Origin: HGM04593 sp045634365
GTDB taxonomy: Bacteria > Bacteroidota > Bacteroidia > Bacteroidales > Bacteroidaceae
Assembly (NCBI GenBank): GCA_045634365.1
Contig: JAZRAC010000064.1
Span: forward strand, 62,001-126,000
Direction of reading: 5' to 3'
DNA: 64,000 nucleotides
Below the pieces are notes generated by a model. The model did no database searches. It saw only the letters and a program-made list of their open reading frames with translations, and was not told where the DNA came from. The stretch's first letter is position 1. The number at the start of each line of letters is the position of its first letter. Shown piece after piece: positions 52,914-61,470 of the stretch. Made by a program: the position numbers and the translations under genes.

Positions 52914-52943
52914 TTGCCATTTCAACGAGATATTTTCAATACA

Positions 52944-52978
52944 AGAGACCGACTAAAAAGTATTTTTTAGCGGTCTCT
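52944..52978 (+). terminator. terminator of the perR-rbr operon
   Basis: AGAGACCG and CGGTCTCT pair, continued by CTAAAAA/TTTTTAG with one bulged A. TTTTGTG follows. Confidence 0.85.
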
Positions 52979-52987
52979 TTTGTGTAG

Positions 52988-53107
52988 GAGATGAATAAAA
53001 AGATGTAGTTCAAGGCTTGCGTAGCCTGAAAAACCGGAGTTTACTAAGCGTAAATGAGGATTTTGAAGGCAAGCGTAACGCAGAAATTACACTTTTTAGT
53101 CATCTTC
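52988..53107. repeat. 120-bp element with terminal inverted repeats
   Basis: Ends GAGATGAATAAAAAGATGTA and TACACTTTTTAGTCATCTTC are inverted with few mismatches. It has no coding capacity. Inside are GCTTGCGTAGCC and AAGCGTAAATGAGG/AAGCGTAACGC. It resembles a dispersed Bacteroidales intergenic repeat (from memory). A partial likeness to its right end occurs near 34180. Confidence 0.6.
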
Positions 53108-53144
53108 TTGTTGTTTTTAACTGTTTTCTGTCGTCCGTGGATTG

Positions 53145-53456
53145 TTATTCGTAAACAATCTCTAAAATATCACTTATTGTAACGGGCTCCTTCCAATTGT
53201 CCCACGAAGTATATACAATCTCCAATCCTTTATAATAGGCCGATAGCTTTATACAATCGACCTTCTCCCACGCAGGCTCGCCAAACTCACTCGACTCCCC
53301 GTTGAGAAGTAATCTGCGCGATAAATAATCGAGCTTGTAAAATCCGCCGCCCATGCATCGCTCTCTCGGGCGCAATAAATCGTAGTGCCTTTTTACCTCG
53401 CCAAGGCGTAAGGCACCATCTTTTGTTAATATAAATTTTGGCTGTGTATCGTTCAA
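53145..53456 (-). CDS. small conserved protein of unknown function downstream of ribH
   Basis: A 103-residue soluble protein (contains KDGALRLGEVKRHYDLLRP, CMGGGFYKLDYLSRRLLL and IVYTSWDNWKEP). I recognise no domain. The start given is TTG at 53456, 8 bp after the ribH stop. An ATG at 53507 would add 17 residues that overlap ribH out of frame and look like random translation. Probably cotranscribed with ribH. Confidence 0.65.
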   Translation of the reverse strand: MNDTQPKFILTKDGALRLGEVKRHYDLLRPRERCMGGGFYKLDYLSRRLLLNGESSEFGEPAWEKVDCIKLSAYYKGLEIVYTSWDNWKEPVTISDILEIVYE

Positions 53457-53464
53457 GTTACCGA

Positions 53465-53947
53465 TTATTTGAACATTTCCATCATTTGTAAAGCGGTCAC
53501 TGCGCACTCGTCGCCCTTGTTGCCCAATCGTCCGCCGCTGCGCTCCTGTGCCTGCAACAGATTGTTTGTGGTGATGAGGCCGAATATCACAGGGGTATTA
53601 TATTCTACATTCAGTTTCGACAGCCCCACTGTTACTCCCTCGCATATATAGTCGAAATGCGGAGTATCGCCTCTTATCACGCATCCAATGGCAATCACAC
53701 TGTCGTATTTTCCGCTTTTCACCATTTGCGATGCACCGAATATAAGTTCCCAGCTTCCCGGAACGCTCTTTGTGTCTATATCCTCGCTGCTCACTCCATT
53801 TTCTATGAGTGTTTTTATAGCGCCGTCTCTTAATGCGTATGTTATTTCGTTGTTCCACTCGGCATATACTATGCCCACTTTTCTTCCTTTTCCGTCTGCC
53901 ACTGTGTTTGTATCGTAGGCAGAGAGGTTATGCATTTCTGTTGCCAT
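53465..53947 (-). CDS. ribH: 6,7-dimethyl-8-ribityllumazine synthase
   Basis: Penultimate enzyme of riboflavin synthesis; assembles as an icosahedral or pentameric shell. The protein has 160 residues. It has VGIVYAEWNNEIT, VPGSWELIFGA, IGCVIRGDTPHFDYIC (catalytic His), VIFGLITTNNLLQA and RSGGRLGNKG. No FMN riboswitch is visible in the upstream repeat region. The promoter may lie in that repeat. Confidence 0.96.
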   Translation of the reverse strand: MATEMHNLSAYDTNTVADGKGRKVGIVYAEWNNEITYALRDGAIKTLIENGVSSEDIDTKSVPGSWELIFGASQMVKSGKYDSVIAIGCVIRGDTPHFDYICEGVTVGLSKLNVEYNTPVIFGLITTNNLLQAQERSGGRLGNKGDECAVTALQMMEMFK

Positions 53948-53951
53948 AAAA

Positions 53952-54030
53952 TTTATTAAAAAAGTAATCTGCTTCGTTGTTGCTTGCTTTCTCGTCGGTC
54001 ATTTACGGTGAGGGTAAACTCCCTCCTCGT
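53952..54030. repeat. 79-bp direct repeat, copy 1
   Basis: Nearly identical to 54110-54189 (one A indel and one substitution, G or A in GGTGAG(G/A)GTAAAC). The two copies fill much of the 325-bp gap between ribH and the TPR gene, and the ~80-bp spacer holds CG-rich inverted motifs (CGCCGG, GTGCCGGC). Confidence 0.9.
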
Positions 54031-54109
54031 GCGCTTCGCCGGCCTTGCATCTCCTCTTTTTTAATCAATTTTATTTTTTTTTGAGGTGCCGGCTTTTTCG
54101 CCGTATTAT

Positions 54110-54189
54110 TTTATTAAAAAAAGTAATCTGCTTCGTTGTTGCTTGCTTTCTCGTCGGTCATTTACGGTGAGAGTAAACTCCCTCCTCGT
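54110..54189. repeat. 79-bp direct repeat, copy 2
   Basis: See copy 1 at 53952. The hairpin GAGGG/CCCTC present in copy 1 is broken here by the G-to-A change. Confidence 0.9.
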
Positions 54190-54220
54190 AAGAAACTTGC
54201 TTGTGTCTTTAAGTTACTAA

Positions 54221-54250
54221 AAAAGCAGCCTGCGACCGCAGGCTGCTTTT
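54221..54250 (-). terminator. terminator of the TPR gene
   Basis: A 14-bp inverted repeat, AAAAGCAGCCTGCG and CGCAGGCTGCTTTT, starting 23 bp after the stop. On the minus strand it is followed by TTTAGTAA. Confidence 0.88.
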
Positions 54251-54272
54251 CCTCGTTTGTTCCTCCGGTAAA

Positions 54273-54941
54273 TTATTTTACACGGTTAATATATTTGTCA
54301 ATGTCCATCGACAGGGGCGATGCAGTGTATTTGTCTTTTATCTCCTGATAGAGCTCGGCAGCATCGTCTTTGTCGCCCTGCTGCTCGCACATAATGCCTG
54401 CTTGCAATAAGTAATAGGGGCTTATTGTTGCGTTGTTGGCTTTTTTTGCCGCTTTCTTGTAGTTGCTTATGGCTGCATCAATATCACCTGTCTGTGCATA
54501 GCAACTGCCAAGTGTGCCGTAAACTGCGGGAGCAACCATTTTGTCGTCGCCGTCGAATGCTTTAAGATAGTCGATGGCCTCCTCGTAGCGAGCGAGCTGT
54601 GCAAGTGCCATTCCTGCGTATGCGTTTGCAATGTTGCCGGCAGCTGTTCCACTGTACTCTTCGGCAATTTGAATGAATCCAAGATTAACGCCGTCGCCGT
54701 CGAGTGCCTTTTGGAAATCTTTTGCGCCAAACATATTTTCTGCTGCGAAAATAGTCTCGGCTGCCTCTTTCTCTCTGGGCTCGGCAATGTAGGTGTTGTA
54801 GCACATAGAGCCTACAATGATTATTACAAAGGCTGCAATTATGGTTACAATGGTCTTTTTGTATTTTATAACCAATGCTTCCGATTTTGAAAGAACCTCA
54901 TCTGCGATGATGGGTGTTTCGTGTGTGTTTTTGTTACTCAT
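54273..54941 (-). CDS. membrane-anchored tetratricopeptide repeat protein
   Basis: A 222-residue protein. A cytoplasmic N-terminus is followed by one membrane helix (about 31-49; VTIIAAFVIIIVGSMCYNTY) and TPR-like helix pairs. These include NAYAGMALAQLARYEEAIDYL, YGTLGSCYAQTGDIDAAISN and YYLLQAGIMCEQQGDKDDAAE (abbreviated). The layout resembles YfgM, an ancillary factor of the SecYEG translocon, and that role is inferred. Single-gene unit with its own promoter and terminator. Confidence 0.82.
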   Translation of the reverse strand: MSNKNTHETPIIADEVLSKSEALVIKYKKTIVTIIAAFVIIIVGSMCYNTYIAEPREKEAAETIFAAENMFGAKDFQKALDGDGVNLGFIQIAEEYSGTAAGNIANAYAGMALAQLARYEEAIDYLKAFDGDDKMVAPAVYGTLGSCYAQTGDIDAAISNYKKAAKKANNATISPYYLLQAGIMCEQQGDKDDAAELYQEIKDKYTASPLSMDIDKYINRVK

Positions 54942-54979
54942 AATTATGTATTTTTATTATTTTCCGAAATTTTCAATCG

Positions 54980-54987
54980 CAAAAGTA
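54980..54987 (-). promoter_or_regulatory. -7 promoter box for the TPR gene
   Basis: TACTTTTG on the minus strand, 39 bp before the start. Confidence 0.55.
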
Positions 54988-55062
54988 ATCAATTTATGTT
55001 TAGCATAAAAATTATAGCACTTTTTTTTGCTCTTAAATAGATTATTCTTCCATTTTATTGGG

Positions 55063-55168
55063 TATCTTTGCGATAGTAAACTGCGTTACTATCGCGAAAA
55101 TAGGCTGCGCTCGTTTGCTCTATTTTTGTGGTAATAAATAATATAAACTGCGTTACTGTCGCGAAAAT
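55063..55168 (+). promoter_or_regulatory. recF promoter and leader with hairpin and repeated 25-mer
   Basis: The -7 box TATCTTTG (55063-55070) is followed at once by a perfect 10-bp hairpin, GCGATAGTAA / TTACTATCGC (55070-55095). The 25-mer beginning TAAACTGCGTTACT occurs at 55077-55101 and again at 55144-55168 with one mismatch, so the leader RNA can form alternative pairings. Confidence 0.6.
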
Positions 55169-55183
55169 GTTGTTTGGAATAAT

Positions 55184-56290
55184 ATGCGTATTAAAAATAT
55201 ATCAGTACTTAATTACAGGAATTTAGCCGAGGTTAATGTGGCTTTTTCTTCCAAAATAAACTGTTTCATAGGCAGTAACGGAATGGGAAAGACCAATCTG
55301 CTCGATGCTCTATACTATCTCTCTTTTTGCAAGAGTGCGGTTACAGTGTCCGATAGCCAGAATATTACGCACGAGGCTCCTTTTTTTATGTTGCAGGGCT
55401 TTTATAGCAGCGATAGTGGCATAGAGGAGGAGGTCTCTTGTGGGTTGAAACGTGGCGATAAAAAACAATTTAAGCGCAACAAGAAGAGCTACGAGCGCTT
55501 TTCCGACCACATTGGCACGGTGCCTCTTGTTATAATTTCTCCTGCCGATAATGAACTTATTGCCGGTGGAAGCGAGGAGCGTCGTCGCTTTATGGATGTG
55601 GTTATTTCGCAATACGACAAGGAGTATCTTAATGCCCTCATACGCTACAATCGTGCTCTTGTGCAGCGCAATGCTCTTTTGCGTGGAGAGCGTGAGCCCG
55701 ATGCTGAAATGCTCTCTCTCATAGAGGAGATGATGGTGGCCGAGGCTGTGCGCATAAATGCCGGTCGCAAGCAGTTTGTGGAGGAGCTTATTCCTGTTTT
55801 TTCTGAGTTTCACGCGGCTATCACCGGTGGCAGCGAGAGTGTGAGCCTGCGTTACCGCAGCGACCTTAACGAGGGCGACCTCTCGCAGTTGTTGCGTGCT
55901 TCGCGTGCCGACGACCGCCGTTTGGGGCACACTACAAAGGGGTGTCACCGCGACGACCTTGTGATGCAGCTCAATGGCTATGCAATAAAGAAGGAGGGCT
56001 CGCAGGGACAGAATAAGAGCTATCTTGTGGCGTTGAAACTTGCGCAATTTCACTTTCTGCGTTGCAAAGGAGGGGAGACGCCGTTGCTGCTTCTCGACGA
56101 TATATTCGACAAGCTCGATTCCTCGCGTGTGGAGCAGATTGTGAACCTTGTTTCGGGCGAGCGTTTCGGGCAGATATTCATAACCGATGTTAATCGCGAA
56201 CATATAGATTATATTTTGGAGCGCATAGAGGGGGAGTATAAACTTTTCGAAGTGTCGGCCGGCAATGTTGAACTAATAAAAGAACGATGA
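55184..56290 (+). CDS. recF: DNA replication and repair protein RecF
   Basis: Loads RecA at single-strand gaps with RecO and RecR. The protein has 368 residues, an SMC-like ATPase: Walker A IGSNGMGKTNLLDAL, then PADNELIAGGSEERRRFMD, the signature region with GSQGQNKSYLVALKLAQF, and Walker B LLLLDDIFDKLD. Its stop overlaps the DUF721 gene by 4 bp, the normal arrangement. Confidence 0.96.
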   Translation: MRIKNISVLNYRNLAEVNVAFSSKINCFIGSNGMGKTNLLDALYYLSFCKSAVTVSDSQNITHEAPFFMLQGFYSSDSGIEEEVSCGLKRGDKKQFKRNKKSYERFSDHIGTVPLVIISPADNELIAGGSEERRRFMDVVISQYDKEYLNALIRYNRALVQRNALLRGEREPDAEMLSLIEEMMVAEAVRINAGRKQFVEELIPVFSEFHAAITGGSESVSLRYRSDLNEGDLSQLLRASRADDRRLGHTTKGCHRDDLVMQLNGYAIKKEGSQGQNKSYLVALKLAQFHFLRCKGGETPLLLLDDIFDKLDSSRVEQIVNLVSGERFGQIFITDVNREHIDYILERIEGEYKLFEVSAGNVELIKER

Positions 56291-56577
56291 AAAGGGGAGA
56301 AACAAAATCTATCGCCGAGCTTGTGAAGGCTATGTGCCGCGAAGAGGGGCTCGAAACTCCGCTCAACGAATATCGTCTTATGAATGCGTGGGGCGAGGTG
56401 CTTGGTGCCGCCGTTGCTTCCTACACAAAGGAGTTGCGCATATATAATCAGGTACTCTATGTGACGCTCACTTCGTCGGTGCTGCGTCACGAATTGTTTA
56501 TGAACCGAAAGTCTATTGTTCGTCGGCTCAATGAGCACGTGAGGGCGCAGGTGATAACCGACATTATTTTACGATGA
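56287..56577 (+). CDS. DUF721 family protein
   Basis: A 96-residue protein of the DciA-like DUF721 family: MNAWGEVLGAAVASYTKEL, then LYVTLTSSVLRHELFMNR. Relatives work with the replicative helicase (DciA), so a replication role is plausible. Coupled to recF by an ATGA overlap, as in many genomes. Confidence 0.88.
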   Translation: MKRGETKSIAELVKAMCREEGLETPLNEYRLMNAWGEVLGAAVASYTKELRIYNQVLYVTLTSSVLRHELFMNRKSIVRRLNEHVRAQVITDIILR

Positions 56578-56636
56578 ATTTTGCGGAATAAACGAACTTA
56601 TCTCCCTTGCGATGGTTACTCTTTTGGGAAAAAGAG

Positions 56637-56644
56637 TATTTTTG
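56637..56644 (+). promoter_or_regulatory. -7 promoter box for the nucleoside transporter operon
   Basis: TATTTTTG, 40 bp before the ATG. Confidence 0.55.
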
Positions 56645-56684
56645 CAGTGGAATATATAGAATAGAATAAATAAAATAGAAAATT

Positions 56685-57941
56685 ATGCAAGGATTTGAAA
56701 CAAAGGCAAGGCTCGTGGTTCTGAGCTTTTTGCAATTTGCAGTTTGGGGTGCTTACCTCACATCTATGGGACGTTATTTGGGCAGTGTGGGTCTTGGTGA
56801 ATATATAGGCTGGTTCTATGCTGTTCAGGGTATTGTATCGATTTTTATGCCTGCAATCATCGGTATTATTGCCGACCGTTGGGTTCCTGCCCAGCGTATG
56901 CTTGCCTTCTGCCACGCTGTTTCGGCTATCTTTATGATACTTACCGGTTATATGGGCCTGACAAAGGGCGATGCTGTTTCGTTTAACGACCTCTTTTGGC
57001 TCTATACTGTGGGTGTGGCTTTCTATATGCCCACTCTTGCTCTCTCTAATTCTGTATCCTATACTGTGCTTGATATGGCAAAGCTCGATACTGTAAAGGC
57101 CTTTCCTCCCATTCGTGTCTTTGGAACGGTTGGTTTTATAGTATCTATGTGGATTGTCGATTATACAGGCTTTCAGGGCGATTTTAATCAATATTTTATA
57201 TCGGCAGCGTGGGGATTGTTGCTTGCTGCCTATTGCTTTACGCTCCCTAATTGTCCCGTGGGCAAGGGTGGCGAGAATAGGTCGTTGGCCGAGGCTCTGG
57301 GGCTCGATGCTTTTAAACTATTCGGGCACAAGCGTATGGCTATATTCTTTATATTCTCGATGCTGCTTGGTGGCGCGTTGCAAATTTCCAATGGTTACGC
57401 CAACGGCTTTATAGCCGGCTTTGGTGCGTTGCCGCAGTATGCCGATACTTTTGCCGTGCAGCACACAAACATCCTTATTTCGCTGTCACAAATATCGGAA
57501 ACTCTTTGTATTCTGCTCATTCCCTTCTTTTTGAGCAGGTTCGGAATTAAGCGCGTGATGCTTATGGCTATGCTTGCTTGGGTGTTGCGCTTCGGCTTCT
57601 TTGCGATAGGCGACCCGGGAATGCCCGGAGTGCTCTTCTTTGTAGCTTCTATGATTGTGTATGGTGCGGCATTCGACTTTTTCAATATCTCCGGTTCGTT
57701 GTTTGTCGATAAGGAGGTTCCCGAAAATCAACGTTCAAGCGCACAGGGTCTCTTTATGCTTATGACCAACGGCCTTGGTGCTTCGATAGGTGTTATTGCG
57801 GCACAGGAGGTTGTGAACCACTTTACACAGGGAGGTACAAATTTTGCCGGTTGGCCCACAGCTTGGTATATTTTTGCCGCTTATGCACTTGTTGTGGCAA
57901 TAGTGTTTGCCGTAGTGTTTAAAGAACGTGCCCGAGTATGA
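56685..57941 (+). CDS. nupG: NupG-type nucleoside:H+ symporter
   Basis: A 418-residue major-facilitator protein with 12 predicted membrane helices. It matches the NupG/XapB nucleoside permease family (FLQFAVWGAYLTSMGRYL, IIADRWVPAQRML, VFGTVGFIVSMW). It imports nucleosides, in keeping with the secreted nuclease and nucleoside phosphorylase encoded elsewhere in the window. First gene of a long operon; overlaps the next gene by 4 bp. Confidence 0.92.
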   Translation: MQGFETKARLVVLSFLQFAVWGAYLTSMGRYLGSVGLGEYIGWFYAVQGIVSIFMPAIIGIIADRWVPAQRMLAFCHAVSAIFMILTGYMGLTKGDAVSFNDLFWLYTVGVAFYMPTLALSNSVSYTVLDMAKLDTVKAFPPIRVFGTVGFIVSMWIVDYTGFQGDFNQYFISAAWGLLLAAYCFTLPNCPVGKGGENRSLAEALGLDAFKLFGHKRMAIFFIFSMLLGGALQISNGYANGFIAGFGALPQYADTFAVQHTNILISLSQISETLCILLIPFFLSRFGIKRVMLMAMLAWVLRFGFFAIGDPGMPGVLFFVASMIVYGAAFDFFNISGSLFVDKEVPENQRSSAQGLFMLMTNGLGASIGVIAAQEVVNHFTQGGTNFAGWPTAWYIFAAYALVVAIVFAVVFKERARV

Positions 57942-58507
57942 TAGAGTTGGTTGTTACGGACATAATGACAAAAACTGCCGACAAGCGCGCTCATCTGCTT
58001 ATGTTGCGTGAGCGTGACGGCTTGCGCAGAATAGTTCTTGCCATAGGCTTATACGAGGCGCAGGCTATTGCTTCGGCTATGCGCAATGTGCAACCTGCCC
58101 GTCCGCTGCCTCACGACCTTTTTACCTCCTTCTCCTCGCTCTTCGGTATAAAATTGTTGTATTCGTTGGTGAGCAATATTGCCAACGGCACCTTCTGCTC
58201 ACAGATATTTTTTGAACAGGAGGGGTCGGTAAAATCGCTCGATGCACGCACCTCCGACGCAATTGCATTGGCATTGCGCGTGGGTGCTCCCATATATATA
58301 ACCGATGAATTGCTCGACAGAATGTGCATACGCGACGAGAATAACGGTGCAATATCAATCCCCATCACTGTTGTCGATGAAAATACATTGCGCTCGGCGC
58401 TGGATGCGGCCGTGAAAGAGGAGAACTATGAACTTGCGATGAAACTGAAAGAGGAGATTGACTCCCGACACAATAATAAAGAGAATAACGACACAAATAC
58501 AATATAA
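57938..58507 (+). CDS. bifunctional nuclease domain (DUF151) protein with UVR motif
   Basis: A 189-residue protein. The N-terminal BFN/DUF151 domain (about 1-125) has RIVLAIGLYEAQAIA, RPLPHDLFTS and the conserved LDARTSDAIALALRV. The C-terminal part has a UvrB/UvrC-type helical motif (AAVKEENYELAMKLKEEID). Family members were described with DNase and RNase activity in plants; the bacterial role is unclear. It lies between nupG (4-bp overlap) and rsmE (2 bp). Confidence 0.9.
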   Translation: MIELVVTDIMTKTADKRAHLLMLRERDGLRRIVLAIGLYEAQAIASAMRNVQPARPLPHDLFTSFSSLFGIKLLYSLVSNIANGTFCSQIFFEQEGSVKSLDARTSDAIALALRVGAPIYITDELLDRMCIRDENNGAISIPITVVDENTLRSALDAAVKEENYELAMKLKEEIDSRHNNKENNDTNTI

Positions 58508-58509
58508 GA

Positions 58510-59214
58510 ATGGCACTATTCTATGTACCCGATATTGCCGACGGGTGGGAACTTCCCGAGGAGGAGGCTGCACACTGCTTGCGAGTGTTGCGCCTGTCGG
58601 TAGGCGACAGCTTGGAGATAACCGATGGTAAAGGCAATCTTTACAAGGCCGAAATTTCCTCGATACAGGGCAAGCATTGCTATGTACAGGCGCGCGAGAT
58701 TGTGTCGGTGCCCAAGAATTGGCGCGGCAGCATACACATTGCCATTGCTCCCACCAAGAATATCGATCGCATAGAGTGGCTCGCCGAAAAGGCTACCGAA
58801 ATAGGGCTCGACTCGCTCACCTTCCTCAATTGCCGTTTCTCGGAGCGTAAGGTGGTGAAGACCGACCGTATAGAGCGCATAGTTGTATCGGCAATGAAGC
58901 AGTCGCTGAAATACACCAAGCCTGTGGTGGGTGCAATGGTCGATTTTAAACAATTTGTAACCGAGCCACGTTCAGGGGCAAAGTATATAGCCCATTGTTA
59001 CGCCGACAGTGAGCGCGTGCTGCTGAAAGATGTCCTACGCGAGGGCGAAGAGGCCACAGTGCTCATAGGCCCCGAGGGAGATTTCAGCCCGCAGGAGGTT
59101 GAGCTTGCCGTTAAGGCTGGGTTTATTCCTGTGAGCTTGGGAAGCTCGCGTTTGAGGACCGAAACTGCCGGCCTCGCCGCCTGTCACACCTATATTTTGA
59201 AAAACGAGATATAA
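58510..59214 (+). CDS. rsmE: 16S rRNA (uracil-1498-N3)-methyltransferase
   Basis: SPOUT-fold methyltransferase of 234 residues. A PUA-like N-terminal domain starts HCLRVLRLSVGD. The knotted C-terminal domain has KATEIGLDSLTF, the SAM loop IGPEGDFSPQEVELA and LGSSRLRTETA. It overlaps truA by 1 bp (TAATG). Confidence 0.95.
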   Translation: MALFYVPDIADGWELPEEEAAHCLRVLRLSVGDSLEITDGKGNLYKAEISSIQGKHCYVQAREIVSVPKNWRGSIHIAIAPTKNIDRIEWLAEKATEIGLDSLTFLNCRFSERKVVKTDRIERIVVSAMKQSLKYTKPVVGAMVDFKQFVTEPRSGAKYIAHCYADSERVLLKDVLREGEEATVLIGPEGDFSPQEVELAVKAGFIPVSLGSSRLRTETAGLAACHTYILKNEI

Positions 59215-59963
59215 TGCCACGCTACTTCATCTATCTTTCATACGATGGTGCCTCTTACCACGGTTGGCAGGTGCAGCCCAATGCAGTTACCGTGCAACAG
59301 AGGGTGGAGGAGGCTCTCTCCACGCTTATGCGCACTCCTATGCAGGTTGTGGGGGCCGGTCGCACCGATGCGGGGGTGAATGCCGCGCTTATGGTGGCAC
59401 ACGCCGATTTTCCTTGTGAGATAGATACTGCCCACCTTGTATATAAATTGAACCGCTTGCTGCCTCCCGATATTGCGGTGAGTGCCTTGCGTCGGGTGAA
59501 GGAGGGTGCTCACGCCCGTTTCGATGCTGTGTCGAGGAGATATCACTATCGGGTGGTAACCAATAAATCTCCGTTCCTGCGCCGATACGCCTGTCGGGTG
59601 CAGCCGGATATAGATTTTGAGCTTATGAACCGTGCGGCGGAAATTCTCTATGAATATTCCGATTTTACAAGTTTCAGCAAGCTGCACACTGAAGTAAAGA
59701 CCAACAACTGCAAGGTGACACGGGCTGTGTGGATTGACAGGGGCAACGGCGAGTGGTGTTTCGAGATTGAGGCCGACCGTTTCTTGCGCAATATGGTTCG
59801 TGCCATAGTGGGCACGTTGTTGCAGGTGGGGCGCGGCCGTTTGTCGCTCGATGGGTTCCGTGCCGTGATTGAGAATAGGGCGCGTGGCGAGGCGGGCGAT
59901 TCGGCTATGGGCGAGGCTCTTTTCCTTGTCGATGTTAAATATCCTCACGATATTTTCCTATGA
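59214..59963 (+). CDS. truA: tRNA pseudouridine(38-40) synthase
   Basis: Isomerises uridines 38-40 in the anticodon arm. The protein has 249 residues. It has YDGASYHGWQVQPNAVTVQQ, the catalytic D52 in GAGRTDAGVNA, ARFDAVSRRYHYRV and FLRNMVRAIVGTLLQVGRG. Coupled on both sides: 1 bp with rsmE and 4 bp with the EamA gene. Confidence 0.96.
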   Translation: MPRYFIYLSYDGASYHGWQVQPNAVTVQQRVEEALSTLMRTPMQVVGAGRTDAGVNAALMVAHADFPCEIDTAHLVYKLNRLLPPDIAVSALRRVKEGAHARFDAVSRRYHYRVVTNKSPFLRRYACRVQPDIDFELMNRAAEILYEYSDFTSFSKLHTEVKTNNCKVTRAVWIDRGNGEWCFEIEADRFLRNMVRAIVGTLLQVGRGRLSLDGFRAVIENRARGEAGDSAMGEALFLVDVKYPHDIFL

Positions 59964-60859
59964 TGTGGGCACTGTTGGCATTTGTTTCGGCGGCACTCCT
60001 CGGGTGTTACGATTTTTTCAAGAAGGTGTCGCTCAAAGGTAACTCTGTGGTGGGGGTGCTCTTCCTGAATACGCTTTTTTCGGCTGTAATATTCTTCCCG
60101 TTCATAGTACTTTCTCACGGTGGTATGATTACCGCCGGCCCTCTTTTTGTTCCCTCGGCTCCGTGGAATGTTCATCTATTGCTGCTTCTTAAAGCAGTTA
60201 TTGTGCTATCTTCGTGGCTCTGCGGTTACATAGGCATAAAGCATTTGCCAATAACCATTGTGTCGCCCATACAATCGACGCGCCCCGTGCTTGTGTTGCT
60301 CGGTGCCTTGCTGCTTTTCGGCGAACATCTTAATTTGTATCAATGGGCGGGTGTGCTCATTGCCATCCTCTCGGTCTTTCTGCTGGGGAGGAGCGGCAGG
60401 CGCGAGGGTATTGTGTTTGTGCATAATAAGTGGATTCTGTTTGTGGCTCTTGCGGCGTTGTTCGGCGCGGTGAGTGCGCTCTACGATAAATTCCTTATGC
60501 GCACTCTGGAACCGGTATTGGTGCAAAGTTGGTTCAATATATATCAATGCCTGCTTATGGGCTGCTTGCTGGTGGTGCTTAATCTGCTCTCGCCGGTGCA
60601 ACGTTCCAAAAGACTCTATTGGCGTTGGAGCATTCCTATGATATCTCTTTTTCTTGCGGCTGCCGATTTTTGTTACTTCACGGCACTTGCACAGGATGGA
60701 GCACTCATAGCCGTTGTTTCAATGATACGCCGTGGCAGTGTGGTTGTAGCCTTCCTTTTTGGTGCACTGCTGCTCCGTGAAAAGAATTTAAAGAGCAAGG
60801 CTTTTGATATTTTGCTCATACTTATAGGATTGTACTTTTTATATTTGGGTTCTAAATGA
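59960..60859 (+). CDS. EamA family (DMT) transporter
   Basis: A 299-residue protein with about ten membrane helices, made of two EamA repeats (first repeat ends near 150, second follows). Typical segments are STRPVLVLLGALLLFGEHLN and IRRGSVVVAFLFGALLLREK. It exports or imports small metabolites; the substrate cannot be read. Coupled by 4-bp overlaps to truA and to the DUF3256 gene. Confidence 0.88.
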   Translation: MMWALLAFVSAALLGCYDFFKKVSLKGNSVVGVLFLNTLFSAVIFFPFIVLSHGGMITAGPLFVPSAPWNVHLLLLLKAVIVLSSWLCGYIGIKHLPITIVSPIQSTRPVLVLLGALLLFGEHLNLYQWAGVLIAILSVFLLGRSGRREGIVFVHNKWILFVALAALFGAVSALYDKFLMRTLEPVLVQSWFNIYQCLLMGCLLVVLNLLSPVQRSKRLYWRWSIPMISLFLAAADFCYFTALAQDGALIAVVSMIRRGSVVVAFLFGALLLREKNLKSKAFDILLILIGLYFLYLGSK

Positions 60860-61470
60860 AAAAACTGAAATTAGCCATATTGTTCGCCTCCTTTTTGTTG
60901 GCAAGCGGTGCTGTGGCACAGAATATGCGTGCGCTCTTCCTTAATGCTCCCGACAGTATAATGCCGTTGCTCACTTACAACAACCGAGCCGATTGCATAG
61001 ACTTTGTGGATGCGGGAATGCGTGCGAGGGTTACCAATCGTCTCGACGGTTATTCGGAGCTGCTCTCTATTTCCGATGATTATATGGAGTTGCGTGTCAG
61101 CGAGAATTCCACGGTGCAGATGAAACTGCTGCCCTTTGGCAACGATACTGTTGTGGCTGTTGTGAGGAGTGTTTGTGCCGAGGCTTGCGACAGCCGTCTC
61201 ACATTCTATAATCGCGATTGGACAATTGCGCCACTCTCCTTTCTCCGCCCCCCTGTCGAGGAGTTTTTTGTTGCTACCGACTCGCTCGCCGGCCTTCTTG
61301 CCCGTTGCGACATATATCTTGTGCAGTTGAAACTATCTTCGGCCGATAATCTGTTGCGTGCCGAATATACAATGCCGCATTATATGAGTGAGAAGGATTC
61401 CTTGCTTGTTGCTCCAAAATTGCAGCCGATTGTCTATCGTTGGCAGGGTGGGGCGTTTGTCAAGGAGTGA
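60856..61470 (+). CDS. DUF3256 family secreted protein
   Basis: A 204-residue protein with a signal peptide (KKLKLAILFASFLLASGAVA, cut near AQ). The body is the Bacteroidales-restricted DUF3256 family: MRALFLNAPDSIMPLL, NRADCIDFVDAGM, GNDTVVAVVRSV. Predicted periplasmic; the function is unknown. Last gene of the nupG operon. Its last 11 bp overlap the convergent capA gene. Confidence 0.85.
   Translation: MKKLKLAILFASFLLASGAVAQNMRALFLNAPDSIMPLLTYNNRADCIDFVDAGMRARVTNRLDGYSELLSISDDYMELRVSENSTVQMKLLPFGNDTVVAVVRSVCAEACDSRLTFYNRDWTIAPLSFLRPPVEEFFVATDSLAGLLARCDIYLVQLKLSSADNLLRAEYTMPHYMSEKDSLLVAPKLQPIVYRWQGGAFVKE

Noticed and set aside
53952..54189. Direct repeats considered as a CRISPR array
   Set aside because: Only two copies, 79 bp each, with no regular unique spacers and no cas genes in the window. 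The menA and recF repeats fail for the same reasons.
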